Assembly: GCA_902496945.1 (NCBI GenBank)
Contig: CABVDE010000035.1
Span: 1-21,764, forward strand
From: an uncultured Collinsella sp.
Lineage (GTDB): Bacteria; Actinomycetota; Coriobacteriia; Coriobacteriales; Coriobacteriaceae
DNA: 21,764 bases
Direction of reading: 5' to 3'
Made by a program: the position numbers and the translations under genes. Positions 14,734-21,764 of the stretch are shown here, piece by piece (within the stretch, counting starts at the first letter, position 1; the number at the start of each line of letters is the position of its first letter). The notes below the pieces were generated by a model, which was not told the DNA's origin, searched no databases, and worked only from the letters and a program-made list of their open reading frames with translations.

Positions 14734-14995
14734 GGAACGCCTTTCCCTGCATTACGGCCGAAGCCCGATGCCACGACTAAAACTTCAAGTTGAACTTAAA
14801 CGTTACCCATTGTACTCCGTTGCAATAAAGCTGGGAAGTAGATACGAGCCGCCGCCAATAGTCTAGAAAAACGGCTCCGCCTGTGACGATATCACGAACG
14901 CCCACCGTTCAACCCATAAACCCACCACCTTTGGGTACAAATAAGCACAGACAATTGACCGTGCCACGCCAACCACCCAGGAGCGGACACTATCC

Positions 14996-16597
14996 ATGAA
15001 CCAGATACTTCTCTTTATAGGCCTCGTCATCATTTTGTGCCTGACCATCAAACCCGTCGGCAAAAAGCTCCCCTTCCCCACCCTGCTCATCTTCATCGCG
15101 CTGGGCATGCTGCTGGGCGTCAACGGGCCGGCGCACATCGACTTTAGCGACTACGCGCTCACCGAAACCGTCTGCAGCACGGCGCTGCTGTTCATCATGT
15201 TCTACGGCGGCTTTAACACCAACATCGACCGCGCCAAGCCCGTCGCCGTACCCGCAGTGCTGCTGAGCACGCTCGGCGTCGTCATTACCGCTGGCATCAC
15301 GGGCGCCTTTGCACACTTCGCGCTAGGCTTCGACTGGATCGGCGGTCTGCTGCTGGGCTCGGTCGTGGCGTCGACCGACGCAGCGAGCGTCTTTAGCGTG
15401 CTGCGCGAGCACAGTCTGTCGCTGAGAGGTGGCACTGACTCGCTGCTCGAGGTCGAATCGGGCTCCAACGACCCTGTCGCCTACATGCTCACCGCCGTGC
15501 TTGCAACCCTTGCGGCCGGCGGCGACATTAACATCCCCGTGCTGCTCGCCAAGCAGATCATCCTGGGCGTGGGGCTGGGCCTTGTCATCGGCTGGGCATC
15601 GGGCCGCCTGATCGAGCGCGCGCACGCAACAGCCGAGGGCGCGCAGACCATCTTTTTGTTCGCCGTGGCGATCGTCGCCTACGCGCTGCCGAGCTACCTA
15701 GGCGGCAACGGCTTTTTAGCCGTGTACCTTGCCGGCATTGTGCTAGGCGCCAGCGACATCACCGGCAAGGTCGAGATGGCGCACTTCTTTGACACCCTCA
15801 CCGAGATGGCAGAGATGACGATCTTCTTCTTGCTCGGCCTGCTCGTGACGCCCGCGCGCCTGCCGCAAGTGCTGCTACCCGGCCTGGTACTCATGGCGTT
15901 TATGCTCTTTGTGAGCCGCCCCGTCGCCGTGGGCATGCTGCTGGCGCCCTTTAAGTCCAATCCTCGCCAGGTCGCACTCGTAAGCTGGGCGGGCCTGCGC
16001 GGTGCCGCTTCGGTCGTGTTTAGCCTCTTTGCCGTGGTGGCCGGCGTTCCCGGTGGGCACGACCTGTTTGACCTGGTGTTTGTAATTGCCGTGTCGAGCA
16101 TTGTGGTGCAGGGATCGCTGCTGCCGGCAATGGCGAAAAAGCTCGACATGATCGATGCGGCCGGCGACGTGCGCCGCACCTTTAACGATTACCGCGACGA
16201 GGACGGCATGTCGTTCGTTAAGCTCAAGGTAGACGCGGGCCATCCGTTTGCCGGTCGCTCGCTCGCGGACATCGGCAGTGCCACGGACATGCTCGTAGTC
16301 CTGGTGCTGCGCGACGGTGCACACCCCGTGCTGCCCAACGGCGATACCGTCATCGAGGAAGGTGACCTGCTGGTAATGGCCGCGCCGATGTTTGAAGAGC
16401 GTGCCGAGGTTACGCTGCGCGAGGTCACCGTGACACCCCACGGCCGCCTGGCGGGACTGCGCCTGCGCGACGTGCCGCAAGGCAAGCACCCGTTTATCGT
16501 CGTGATGCTCAAGCGCGACGGCCAAACCATCATCCCCGACGGCAACACCCTCATATACGCCGGCGACAAAGCCGTCATTGCCACGCTGGCGTCGTAG
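14996..16597 (+). CDS. NhaP2/CvrA-type cation (K+ or Na+)/proton antiporter
   Basis: CPA1-family antiporter, 533 residues. The membrane part (about 1-390) has about 12-13 hydrophobic segments and the family's key residues: TDAASVFS (127-134) and ESGSNDPVAYM (154-164), whose Asn-Asp pair carries protons. The cytoplasmic part has two RCK-C/TrkA-C-like domains (about 400-465 and 475-533). Each shows a GxSLxDI- or GLRLRDV-like start, a VxVLxRDG or VMLKRDGQ strand, then GDTVIEEGDLLVM or GNTLIYAGDKAVI. This layout matches K+/H+ antiporters such as NhaP2, so gating by a nucleotide or ion signal is plausible. The ATG has AGGAG 12 bases upstream, rather far but with no better start nearby. It is followed by the non-coding element copy B. 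Confidence 0.93.
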   Translation: MNQILLFIGLVIILCLTIKPVGKKLPFPTLLIFIALGMLLGVNGPAHIDFSDYALTETVCSTALLFIMFYGGFNTNIDRAKPVAVPAVLLSTLGVVITAGITGAFAHFALGFDWIGGLLLGSVVASTDAASVFSVLREHSLSLRGGTDSLLEVESGSNDPVAYMLTAVLATLAAGGDINIPVLLAKQIILGVGLGLVIGWASGRLIERAHATAEGAQTIFLFAVAIVAYALPSYLGGNGFLAVYLAGIVLGASDITGKVEMAHFFDTLTEMAEMTIFFLLGLLVTPARLPQVLLPGLVLMAFMLFVSRPVAVGMLLAPFKSNPRQVALVSWAGLRGAASVVFSLFAVVAGVPGGHDLFDLVFVIAVSSIVVQGSLLPAMAKKLDMIDAAGDVRRTFNDYRDEDGMSFVKLKVDAGHPFAGRSLADIGSATDMLVVLVLRDGAHPVLPNGDTVIEEGDLLVMAAPMFEERAEVTLREVTVTPHGRLAGLRLRDVPQGKHPFIVVMLKRDGQTIIPDGNTLIYAGDKAVIATLAS

Positions 16598-16641
16598 CAG
16601 CCAGGGAGTTGCCGTCCCGAATTGGCTACATTTGAGCACCA

Positions 16642-16827
16642 ATCGCCCCGGCTGGGGTCTCGTTGCGGACAATTAGCGCCTCTTAAAACTAAGTGAGTAG
16701 ACTTTTGTCGAATCGCCGACCACGTCACCAAAGCACAAGTCTGTGACCTGCGGGTTTATTGAAGCATATTAGTCGTGTGCTCAGGATTACCAATAAAGCC
16801 TACTCACTTAGCCAGCGTGCAGTCAAA
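16642..16827 (+). repeat. 186-bp intergenic element, copy B
   Basis: The 339-bp gap 16598-16936 holds this second copy. Spacing to copy A is constant at 3031 bases, so no insertions or deletions separate them. The inverted ends are CTAAGTGAGTAGACTTTT (16689-16706) and AAAGCCTACTCACTTAG (16795-16811), with one mismatch to the perfect repeat of copy A. The core is again 123 bp. The short motif CGTCCCGAATTGGCTA precedes it (16614-16629) and CAAATTAGCTA follows it. Nothing else is seen in the gap. Confidence 0.88.
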
Positions 16828-16901
16828 ATAGAACGGTCGCGAGCTCATTAGACTCCATTGCGACGGCGTATCGTGCATTTTCGCGCAGCTGCAGGTGCAG
16901 G

Positions 16902-16926
16902 CGCCCCATGCCAAATTAGCTACCCT
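16902..16926 (-). repeat. degenerate copy of the AGCTAATTTG short repeat
   Basis: The minus strand reads CAAGGGTAGCTAATTTGGCATGGGGC, close to the CAAGGGCTAGCTAATTTGGGACGGGGC after the phosphatase gene. It starts ten bases past the stop of the small acidic protein, the same relative place, so it tracks the ends of leftward genes. Confidence 0.65.
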
Positions 16927-16936
16927 TGTCACATTC

Positions 16937-17128
16937 CTAGTCATCGTCGACGGCAAAATCGCGGAGGTCGAGGCCTTCGCGTTCGGCTCGGGCTAGGAGC
17001 TCTTGGGGCGACTCGTCCTCGATATCCACTACGTCGAGCATGGCAGCCGGAAAGCCCACGCCTACTGCGCTCCCAGCGCGATCGAGCAGGCTCTCGCGCA
17101 GCTGGTCTACATCAACGTCGATCTTCAT
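16937..17128 (-). CDS. small acidic protein of unknown function
   Basis: A 63-residue protein starting MKIDVDVDQLRESLLDRAGS. I do not recognise a family. It is strongly acidic (about a third Asp and Glu), has no membrane segment, and ends DFAVDDD. Secondary structure is likely mostly helical from about residue 8, broken by GVGFPAAMLDV. The ATG at 17128 is chosen because GGGAGG lies about eight bases upstream; the frame is open for another 60 codons, but those overlap the divergent promoter region. It faces away from the MazG-like gene, and a 20-bp inverted repeat sits between them. It could be a core gene at the island edge or a small partner of the block; codon use (CTC, GCC, GTC) looks like the core. 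Confidence 0.75.
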   Translation of the reverse strand: MKIDVDVDQLRESLLDRAGSAVGVGFPAAMLDVVDIEDESPQELLARAEREGLDLRDFAVDDD

Positions 17129-17167
17129 GGTGAAACCTCCCACCGGGGAATCGCGTCCAAACAAACC

Positions 17168-17187
17168 GCACATCCCAAATGATGTGC
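17168..17187. promoter_or_regulatory. inverted repeat between the acidic-protein gene and the MazG-like gene
   Basis: GCACATC-CCAAAT-GATGTGC pairs perfectly over 7 bp with a six-base spacer. It lies 40 bp before one start codon and 57 bp before the other, a good place for an operator controlling both. Possible -10 elements CATAAT or TAAAAT (17207-17217) for the MazG-like gene follow it, with no clear -35. Confidence 0.5.
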
Positions 17188-17243
17188 AATAAACCCCAGA
17201 TACGGTCATAATAAAATAATGAACATCTTGGAGGTTGCGGACG

Positions 17244-17603
17244 ATGGATAAGCTCGATGCCATGACGGAACAAGTCAGGGATTTTTGCGACGATCGAGGC
17301 TGGCGCAAATATCACACGCCAAAAGAGCTTGCCATCGGCATGGCGACTGAGTCCTCCGAGCTCCTTCAGCTCTTTCGTTTTATGAGCGACGAGCGCATTG
17401 CAGAAATGTTCGAAGACACCGAGCAGCGCCAAGTCATCGAAGACGAAATTGCCGACACGCTCCTTTTCCTTCTGCGTTTCGCAGATTTAAATGAAATCGA
17501 CCTGGCAGCGGCGCTTTCGTCCAAGCTCAAACGCAATGGCGAGCGCTATCCCGTCGACGCATCATCTAACGAATACAGAAAGGCGGACCATCATGAGCAA
17601 TGA
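17244..17603 (+). CDS. MazG-like nucleotide pyrophosphohydrolase
   Basis: All-alpha NTP pyrophosphatase of 119 residues, hydrolysing (d)NTPs, often modified or unwanted ones, to monophosphate and pyrophosphate. The metal-binding ExxE...ExxD pattern is clear: E36-SS-E39 in ATESSELLQLF and E68-IA-D71 in DEIADTLLFLLRFADL. The size fits single-domain MazG-like (dCTPase-like) enzymes and not the two-domain E. coli MazG. The ATG at 17244 is chosen because GGAGG ends nine bases before it; an in-frame TTG at 17235 sits directly on that site. The last 11 bp overlap the start of the GIY-YIG/helicase gene, implying co-transcription and coupled translation. Together with that neighbour it suggests control of nucleotide pools or phage-modified nucleotides; this is inference. 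Confidence 0.9.
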   Translation: MDKLDAMTEQVRDFCDDRGWRKYHTPKELAIGMATESSELLQLFRFMSDERIAEMFEDTEQRQVIEDEIADTLLFLLRFADLNEIDLAAALSSKLKRNGERYPVDASSNEYRKADHHEQ

Positions 17604-19335
17604 GTTCGCCCTTCGGCAATACACGCTTCCCCTGCCCCAGCCCTTTGAGACAAGCGAATCACTTCAGGACTTTGGAACGCCAAAGCCTGGAGCCCATCAT
17701 GACGAGAGTTGGCCCGTCCTTTACATTCTTACCAACAGCAGTAACAAGACGGCATACATCGGCCAAACAACCAACTACCAGCGCCGTATGAAACAACACG
17801 CTGCAAACGTGGACAAGGACTTCGACCGGACCCTTCTGATCGACAATCCCACCTTCAACCAATCCGCAACGTTCGAGTTCGAGAATCGACTTATTGAGCT
17901 GTTCTGTGCTGACGAAAAATACCAAGTCACCAATGCCAACAACGGCTATGCCCAATTCGATTATTTTGAGCGGCCTCAATATCGCCAGAAGTTCCGAGAC
18001 CTCTGGACAAAGCTTCGCGAAGAAAACTACGCGATTCATCCGATTGAAGAGCTCGAGAACTCCGATCTGTTCAAGTTCTCTCCTTTCAAGACGCTTACGC
18101 CCGACCAATACGAAACGATCGAGACGATTTTTAAACGTCTCGAACAGGAACATGAAGACGCAAAACATGGCGGCTCAAAAAGAGAACGTATAACCGTCGT
18201 GAATGGCGCACCGGGAACAGGTAAAACAATCCTCGCCATTAGTCTCATGTTCAAAATCAAAAATGAGCCCAACCTTTCCGGCCTGCGAGTCGGTTTTGTC
18301 ACCCCCATGGATTCCCTGAAGAAGACCCTCAGGAAACTCACGCACTTCCTTCCAGGGTTAAAGCCTGGCGATATCTTGAGCCCCAGCGATGTTACCAAAA
18401 ACGATCGGTATGACATCCTGCTTGTCGACGAAGCACATCGACTAGGTAATTATCTAAGCATGGGCTCCGGCATCAAGGCCTTCTATAACACCTGCGATCG
18501 TCTCGGCCTCCCACATACGAGCAACCAAGTTGACTGGATATTCAAATGCTGCGACAAGGCATATCTGTTTTATGACCCCAAGCAGCAAGTCAGGGCATCC
18601 GGCCTCAATCGAGACGGCCTTGAGCAGCGACTCAATCAGCTCGAAGAAGCGGGCATTGAAACTGAAGAGTTCAGCCTAAGCACACAAATGCGCGTACGCG
18701 GTGGTGACGAATACCTCGATTTTGTCTATGACTTACTCAACAACAAGGCGTATATGCATACCGGCATGAAGTTCAACGAACTCTTTTCGTCGGAGCCTTA
18801 CGATTCGCGAGCCGGGGATCCGGACAGCGATATCCCCAGATACCAGTTTGGAATCGTCGACCGATTTGAGGATTTCTGTTCCCTGCAGCAAGCCAAGGAA
18901 GAAGAAGTTGGTCTATCCCGCATGACGGCAGGCTTTGCGTGGAAGTGGGAAACGAAGAAACACAAAGACGCGTTCGACATCGTCATTGAGGGCATCCCCA
19001 AACGTTGGAACTCGAGTCAAAAGGATTGGGTTAACTCCCCCAACGCCGTCAACGAGGTTGGATGCATCCACACGGTGCAGGGCTACGACCTCAATTACGG
19101 ATTCGTCATTCTGGGGCCAGACATTTACTACGACACCGATAAAGGAGCCGTCTGCATTAACAAAGCGAACTTCAAAGATGCTGTCGCAAAGAAAAAGGCG
19201 AGCGAAGATGAGCTACGGAAGATTATCGTCAACGCCTACTATGTCCTCATGACGCGTGGCATGCTGGGAACGTATCTCTATGTGTGCGACCCCGCACTCA
19301 AGGAGTATTTGTCGCCGTATATCCCGGTGATATAG
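17593..19335 (+). CDS. GIY-YIG nuclease fused to Schlafen-group-3 (DUF2075) helicase
   Basis: A 580-residue fusion. Residues about 40-130 form a GIY-YIG nuclease: VLYILTN (42-48), AYIGQT (54-59), arginines R64/R65 in QRRMKQH, and the catalytic Glu in FENRLIELF (E97). Residues about 165-580 are a DUF2075 / SLFN-group-3 helicase-like ATPase. It has Walker A NGAPGTGKT (204-212), Walker B ILLVDEAH (D279-E280), LSTQMR, HTVQGYDLNYGFVILG and YYVLMTRGMLGTYLYV, the last like superfamily 1 motif VI. All key residues look intact, so it should be active. The ATG at 17593 is taken (AAAGGCGG about eight bases upstream); the frame extends upstream inside the MazG-like gene. It likely cuts or unwinds nucleic acid, as a defence effector or repair enzyme. 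Codon use (CGA, ACA, AAA, AAT) is less GC-biased than the left part of the window. It converges with the NERD-helicase gene, 99 bp away. Confidence 0.92.
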   Translation: MSNEFALRQYTLPLPQPFETSESLQDFGTPKPGAHHDESWPVLYILTNSSNKTAYIGQTTNYQRRMKQHAANVDKDFDRTLLIDNPTFNQSATFEFENRLIELFCADEKYQVTNANNGYAQFDYFERPQYRQKFRDLWTKLREENYAIHPIEELENSDLFKFSPFKTLTPDQYETIETIFKRLEQEHEDAKHGGSKRERITVVNGAPGTGKTILAISLMFKIKNEPNLSGLRVGFVTPMDSLKKTLRKLTHFLPGLKPGDILSPSDVTKNDRYDILLVDEAHRLGNYLSMGSGIKAFYNTCDRLGLPHTSNQVDWIFKCCDKAYLFYDPKQQVRASGLNRDGLEQRLNQLEEAGIETEEFSLSTQMRVRGGDEYLDFVYDLLNNKAYMHTGMKFNELFSSEPYDSRAGDPDSDIPRYQFGIVDRFEDFCSLQQAKEEEVGLSRMTAGFAWKWETKKHKDAFDIVIEGIPKRWNSSQKDWVNSPNAVNEVGCIHTVQGYDLNYGFVILGPDIYYDTDKGAVCINKANFKDAVAKKKASEDELRKIIVNAYYVLMTRGMLGTYLYVCDPALKEYLSPYIPVI

Positions 19336-19434
19336 GCTGGCGCCCACACATGACATGAATAGCAACGAAAGCAGCAGCGAAGCTCCTAGGAAACAATCTC
19401 GGATTCACAAAGGGCGGTGGGGCGCGCCGGCGCC

Positions 19435-21168
19435 CTATCCAACCAATACTGCTCCCAGAACATTTGCGAGCTTCTTGGCGGGGCGCCTATTCGCTTTTTC
19501 ACCCATCGCCACGAGCGCATGGTTGCAGTCATCCCCATTCATGTCGCAAACAATTCTAAGCTCATGCCGTGCCCTCGAAGCAGCCGTATAAAACAGAGTT
19601 CCAGGCTCAGGCATGTAGCTCATGGACGGCTGTTCCCATAAGGCTTGATCAACATCAATCATAATTACCGCAGCAGCCTCCATCCCCTTGAACTTCCTCA
19701 CCGTATGGACGGGAACCTTCTGACCTTTCCATCTCTTTAAGCTCAGATCGCCAGTGAAACAACTCGACAGCTTAGAGTTTTCCAGTGTCTTGCATGTGAT
19801 AACCACAATGTCATTAATACCAGCGTTCTTGAGTAGATCAATGTGCTTATCCACAAATGCCTCTTGCGCGGCGGCGTCACAATCAATCATAAGCAATGGA
19901 GGTTTTCCGAGCCTAGCCATAACCTGCATTCTAAAACCATGCGCCTCACCAAGAGCACTCAAGGAAGACCTCTCGATAGCCTCCGTATTCCGGCAGTTTA
20001 CATAAAGCGTTAGCTTGCAATCGGCATCCATAAGGAAGCTGGGCATAGTTGAGCCTTGGACAAACTGCCTTTTGTCGTAGAAGAGGTACATCGTGCTTTC
20101 CGGCCTCGAGTCCACGATAGAACGCAAGGTTTCGAGCACCATCGCATCTTCAATGGGTTTGAGGCCAAAGTCTTGGCCTTCATCTATTACGATGTGCTGA
20201 TAGGGAAACGAGTCAGGGTGCTCCATGAGTTCTTCGGTCAGGCTGGCGTAGTTTGGCTCGAGAGAATTGCAGACCTTGCAGGCGTAGCCCGGAATTGTAT
20301 AGACGTCAATTTCCGGGACATCGTCGCACCTTCTAGTAATCTCTTCCTTCAAAAGCGAGTTAAAGCACAAAAAGAGAACCCTGCCCGTACAGGCGGCCTG
20401 CCTAGCTCTCTCAATTGCAATGAGAGTTTTGCCAGTTCCTGCCGCCCCGTTAATTACCGCTGTCTTCTGATCCTTTATGAAATTCAACACGCGAGCTTGC
20501 GAGTCCAGCAGCCTTGCGAACACGAAGTCGTTATATCGATAGTCCACCGAATTCGTCGGGACGATATCGAACTCCGGCAAGAGCACTTTATGCAAGACCT
20601 CTTGAGCCTCGGTCTTGGAGAGTCTCGTCTCCCTTCCCCCGACTTCCATACTCATGATGCGAACGATTTGAGCAGTTGGATCTCCAAGGTCTGTCTTGCA
20701 CAGAGTAATATCGCGAGAAGCCTCGGGGGAGTAATCAATAAAGCCAAGTTCATGTGCCCCCAGGGACGGAAGCCAAACCGCATGAGCAACCTTGCACCTA
20801 CCGCAAAGCTCTCCTAACCCTACATCCTCAAAGCGATTAATGAGCTTCCATTTGATGCTATCCGCCTGCCGATAAGGCCCTCCATGCCTCCTCATCGATA
20901 TGCCGCTACCGTATAGCCACTCGCCGTTTTCGCAGCGAATCTTTCCCGCCTTCGCCTCGATGACAAGGATGCCGAGCCTGCGATTAAACACGACGAAATC
21001 GGCTTCCCTCTGCTCAATAGCGTTTCCATCCACAACATCCAACATCTTGTATGAATGGATAACCGTAAAATCATCGGGAAGCTTGCTCAGCGCGTAATAA
21101 ATCTCCCCCTCACGGCTCCGATCGTCGTATTCAGCCGGGCCAAGGCTCGGTATCATTCTTGCAGCCAC
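19435..21168 (-). CDS. NERD nuclease domain fused to UvrD-like superfamily 1 helicase
   Basis: A 577-residue fusion. The N terminus (about 15-130) is a NERD domain, a PD-(D/E)xK-type nuclease fold: E22 in GEIYYAL, D57 in EADFVVF, and E71-A-K73 in ILVIEAKAG. After a linker comes a superfamily 1 helicase. It has Walker A INGAAGTGKT (about 240-250), Walker B HIVIDEGQDF (about 330), a Gln/Arg-rich LFYDKRQFVQG, VHTVRKFKGMEA as motif V and FYTAASRARHEL as motif VI. All active residues are present. The start is GTG at 21168, with AGAGG seven bases before it; the gene upstream stops only two bases before, so translation is probably coupled. Use of AGA, CGA, ATA and CTT codons marks it as foreign to the GC-rich core. 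NERD-helicases occur in defence islands and plasmids, but a specific role is not known. Confidence 0.9.
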   Translation of the reverse strand: MAARMIPSLGPAEYDDRSREGEIYYALSKLPDDFTVIHSYKMLDVVDGNAIEQREADFVVFNRRLGILVIEAKAGKIRCENGEWLYGSGISMRRHGGPYRQADSIKWKLINRFEDVGLGELCGRCKVAHAVWLPSLGAHELGFIDYSPEASRDITLCKTDLGDPTAQIVRIMSMEVGGRETRLSKTEAQEVLHKVLLPEFDIVPTNSVDYRYNDFVFARLLDSQARVLNFIKDQKTAVINGAAGTGKTLIAIERARQAACTGRVLFLCFNSLLKEEITRRCDDVPEIDVYTIPGYACKVCNSLEPNYASLTEELMEHPDSFPYQHIVIDEGQDFGLKPIEDAMVLETLRSIVDSRPESTMYLFYDKRQFVQGSTMPSFLMDADCKLTLYVNCRNTEAIERSSLSALGEAHGFRMQVMARLGKPPLLMIDCDAAAQEAFVDKHIDLLKNAGINDIVVITCKTLENSKLSSCFTGDLSLKRWKGQKVPVHTVRKFKGMEAAAVIMIDVDQALWEQPSMSYMPEPGTLFYTAASRARHELRIVCDMNGDDCNHALVAMGEKANRRPAKKLANVLGAVLVG

Positions 21169-21170
21169 AG

Positions 21171-21686
21171 CTACGCCTCTTTATAAATCTCGTCCATCAC
21201 ATCTTTGGCGGAGCACTCGCCAACGACAAACAGGCTCCAACCCGAAATGTTGCGCCAAGCAGGCCCAAATACATCTTTGAAATCGCTCGCCGCTTCTTCA
21301 TCAAGAAGAATGACCTTGGACTTACGCCAAACAAACGTGGCGTAAGCGCTGTCGCCGCTAGCATTAGATAGATCCACGTCTTTGTCCGGAGTCTCCCAAC
21401 GCAAATGCGGATCGTAGCTCGCCATCTCACAAACCAGCTCGGCCCATTCATCCGTAGAACCAGATTGGATTGACAGTTTCATCGCTTCGGCCAACGATAG
21501 CGCCTTGTTGTTTGCGCCATCATCAGAGGCATATAGCTCAAACCCAGCAACCGAGTCCGAGGCATCCGGCTCGCAATCGAGTTCTTTATCCTCATCGGCA
21601 TTGCCGGCAGAACAAACGGAAGGCGACACAGCAAGAAGAGTCCCCAAAATTCGCTTTGCAGCGCCTCGAGAAAGATTCGCCTGCAC
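21171..21686 (-). CDS. unrecognised protein, probably the 3' remnant of a larger gene
   Basis: I do not recognise this product. The frame reads 171 residues from a GTG at 21686, but that codon has no ribosome binding site. The frame stays open for eight more codons upstream with protein-like content (IANYYNQAV) until a TAA at 21711-21713. The C-terminal part (FVWRKSKVILLDEEAASDF...GWSLFVVGE) resembles the last segment of several large helicase-type proteins (VW-x-KVALL followed by GW). This is from memory and not firm. Other features: an Asp/Glu-rich stretch (30-45), a helical middle (LAEAMKLSIQSGSTDEWAELVCEM) and no membrane segment. A short N-terminal basic-hydrophobic stretch could imitate a weak signal peptide but lacks a good cleavage or lipobox site. 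It ends two bases before the NERD-helicase start, so it may serve as its leader cistron. Confidence 0.55.
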   Translation of the reverse strand: MQANLSRGAAKRILGTLLAVSPSVCSAGNADEDKELDCEPDASDSVAGFELYASDDGANNKALSLAEAMKLSIQSGSTDEWAELVCEMASYDPHLRWETPDKDVDLSNASGDSAYATFVWRKSKVILLDEEAASDFKDVFGPAWRNISGWSLFVVGECSAKDVMDEIYKEA

Positions 21687-21732
21687 AGCTTGGTTGTAAT
21701 AATTTGCAATTTAACAGTCTAGGAAACGGGTG

Positions 21733-21764
21733 ATGGATCCGGCCCCGACATGGTCCGCCGGGCG
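21733..21764 (+). CDS. possible start of a rightward gene, cut by the window edge
   Basis: ATG at 21733 with AGGAAA about six bases upstream opens a frame reading MDPAPTWSAG to the window end. Only ten codons are visible. The base composition turns GC-rich here, so coding sequence is likely, but the minus strand is equally open and may be the real one. Confidence 0.2.
   Translation, partial: MDPAPTWSAG

Noticed and set aside
19420..19435. GC-rich hairpin GGGCGC-GCCG-GCGCCC at the end of the NERD-helicase gene as a terminator
   Set aside because: The stem is only 6 bp and no U-tract follows within ten bases on either strand, so termination here is unproven.
19355..19591. Small plus-strand frame after the GIY-YIG/helicase gene
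   Set aside because: It lacks a ribosome binding site and mostly overlaps the NERD-helicase gene in antisense.

Overview
The window looks like a chromosomal segment of a high-GC anaerobic gut actinobacterium, most like Collinsella or another member of the Coriobacteriia. This rests on the strong G/C bias at third codon positions, the gene set (ATP-type PEP carboxykinase, lactate permease, DegV, PflX-type radical SAM, single-domain NhaP2-type antiporter) and many short dispersed palindromic repeats. It is inferred from gene content; no marker gene was compared. Most of the window (about 1-17,100) is ordinary housekeeping chromosome. The right end (about 17,200-21,720) is an accessory block, visibly more AT-rich and with different codon use.

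Layout, left to right. Leftward: nicotinate phosphoribosyltransferase (cut by the window edge), a small coiled-coil/Pro-Ala-rich tail-anchored protein, tRNA-Ala(CGC) with its own promoter and terminator, and a PflX-like radical SAM protein. A 496-bp gap then holds a structured RNA candidate (6S-like) ending in an intrinsic terminator. Rightward: a WecA/TagO-type polyprenyl-phosphate sugar-phosphate transferase and tryptophanyl-tRNA synthetase. Leftward: an MGMT-fold alkyltransferase, a DegV fatty-acid-binding protein, a MarR regulator, PEP carboxykinase (pckA) and lactate permease (lldP). Divergent from lldP is a rightward Wzx-like polytopic membrane protein. Next come a leftward PPP-type phosphatase and a rightward NhaP2-type cation/proton antiporter, flanked on both sides by copies of one 186-bp non-coding element. 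A small acidic protein closes the core-like part.

The accessory block has two nuclease-helicase modules facing each other. Rightward is a MazG-like nucleotide pyrophosphohydrolase whose last 11 bp overlap a GIY-YIG nuclease fused to a Schlafen-group-3 (DUF2075) helicase. Leftward is a NERD nuclease fused to a superfamily 1 helicase, preceded 2 nt upstream by an unrecognised reading frame that looks like the 3' remnant of a larger gene. The contents (nucleotide clean-up, two nuclease-helicase fusions, atypical composition, truncated end) suggest an anti-phage or anti-plasmid defence island. The MazG / GIY-YIG-helicase pair is the best candidate for a little-described system here; its function is inferred.

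Metabolic and regulatory links: pckA and lldP are adjacent and carry possible shared control sites. A perfect LacI/CcpA-style palindrome lies before pckA, and a TTCTTGAACA-type sequence occurs both before pckA and in the lldP divergent promoter region.
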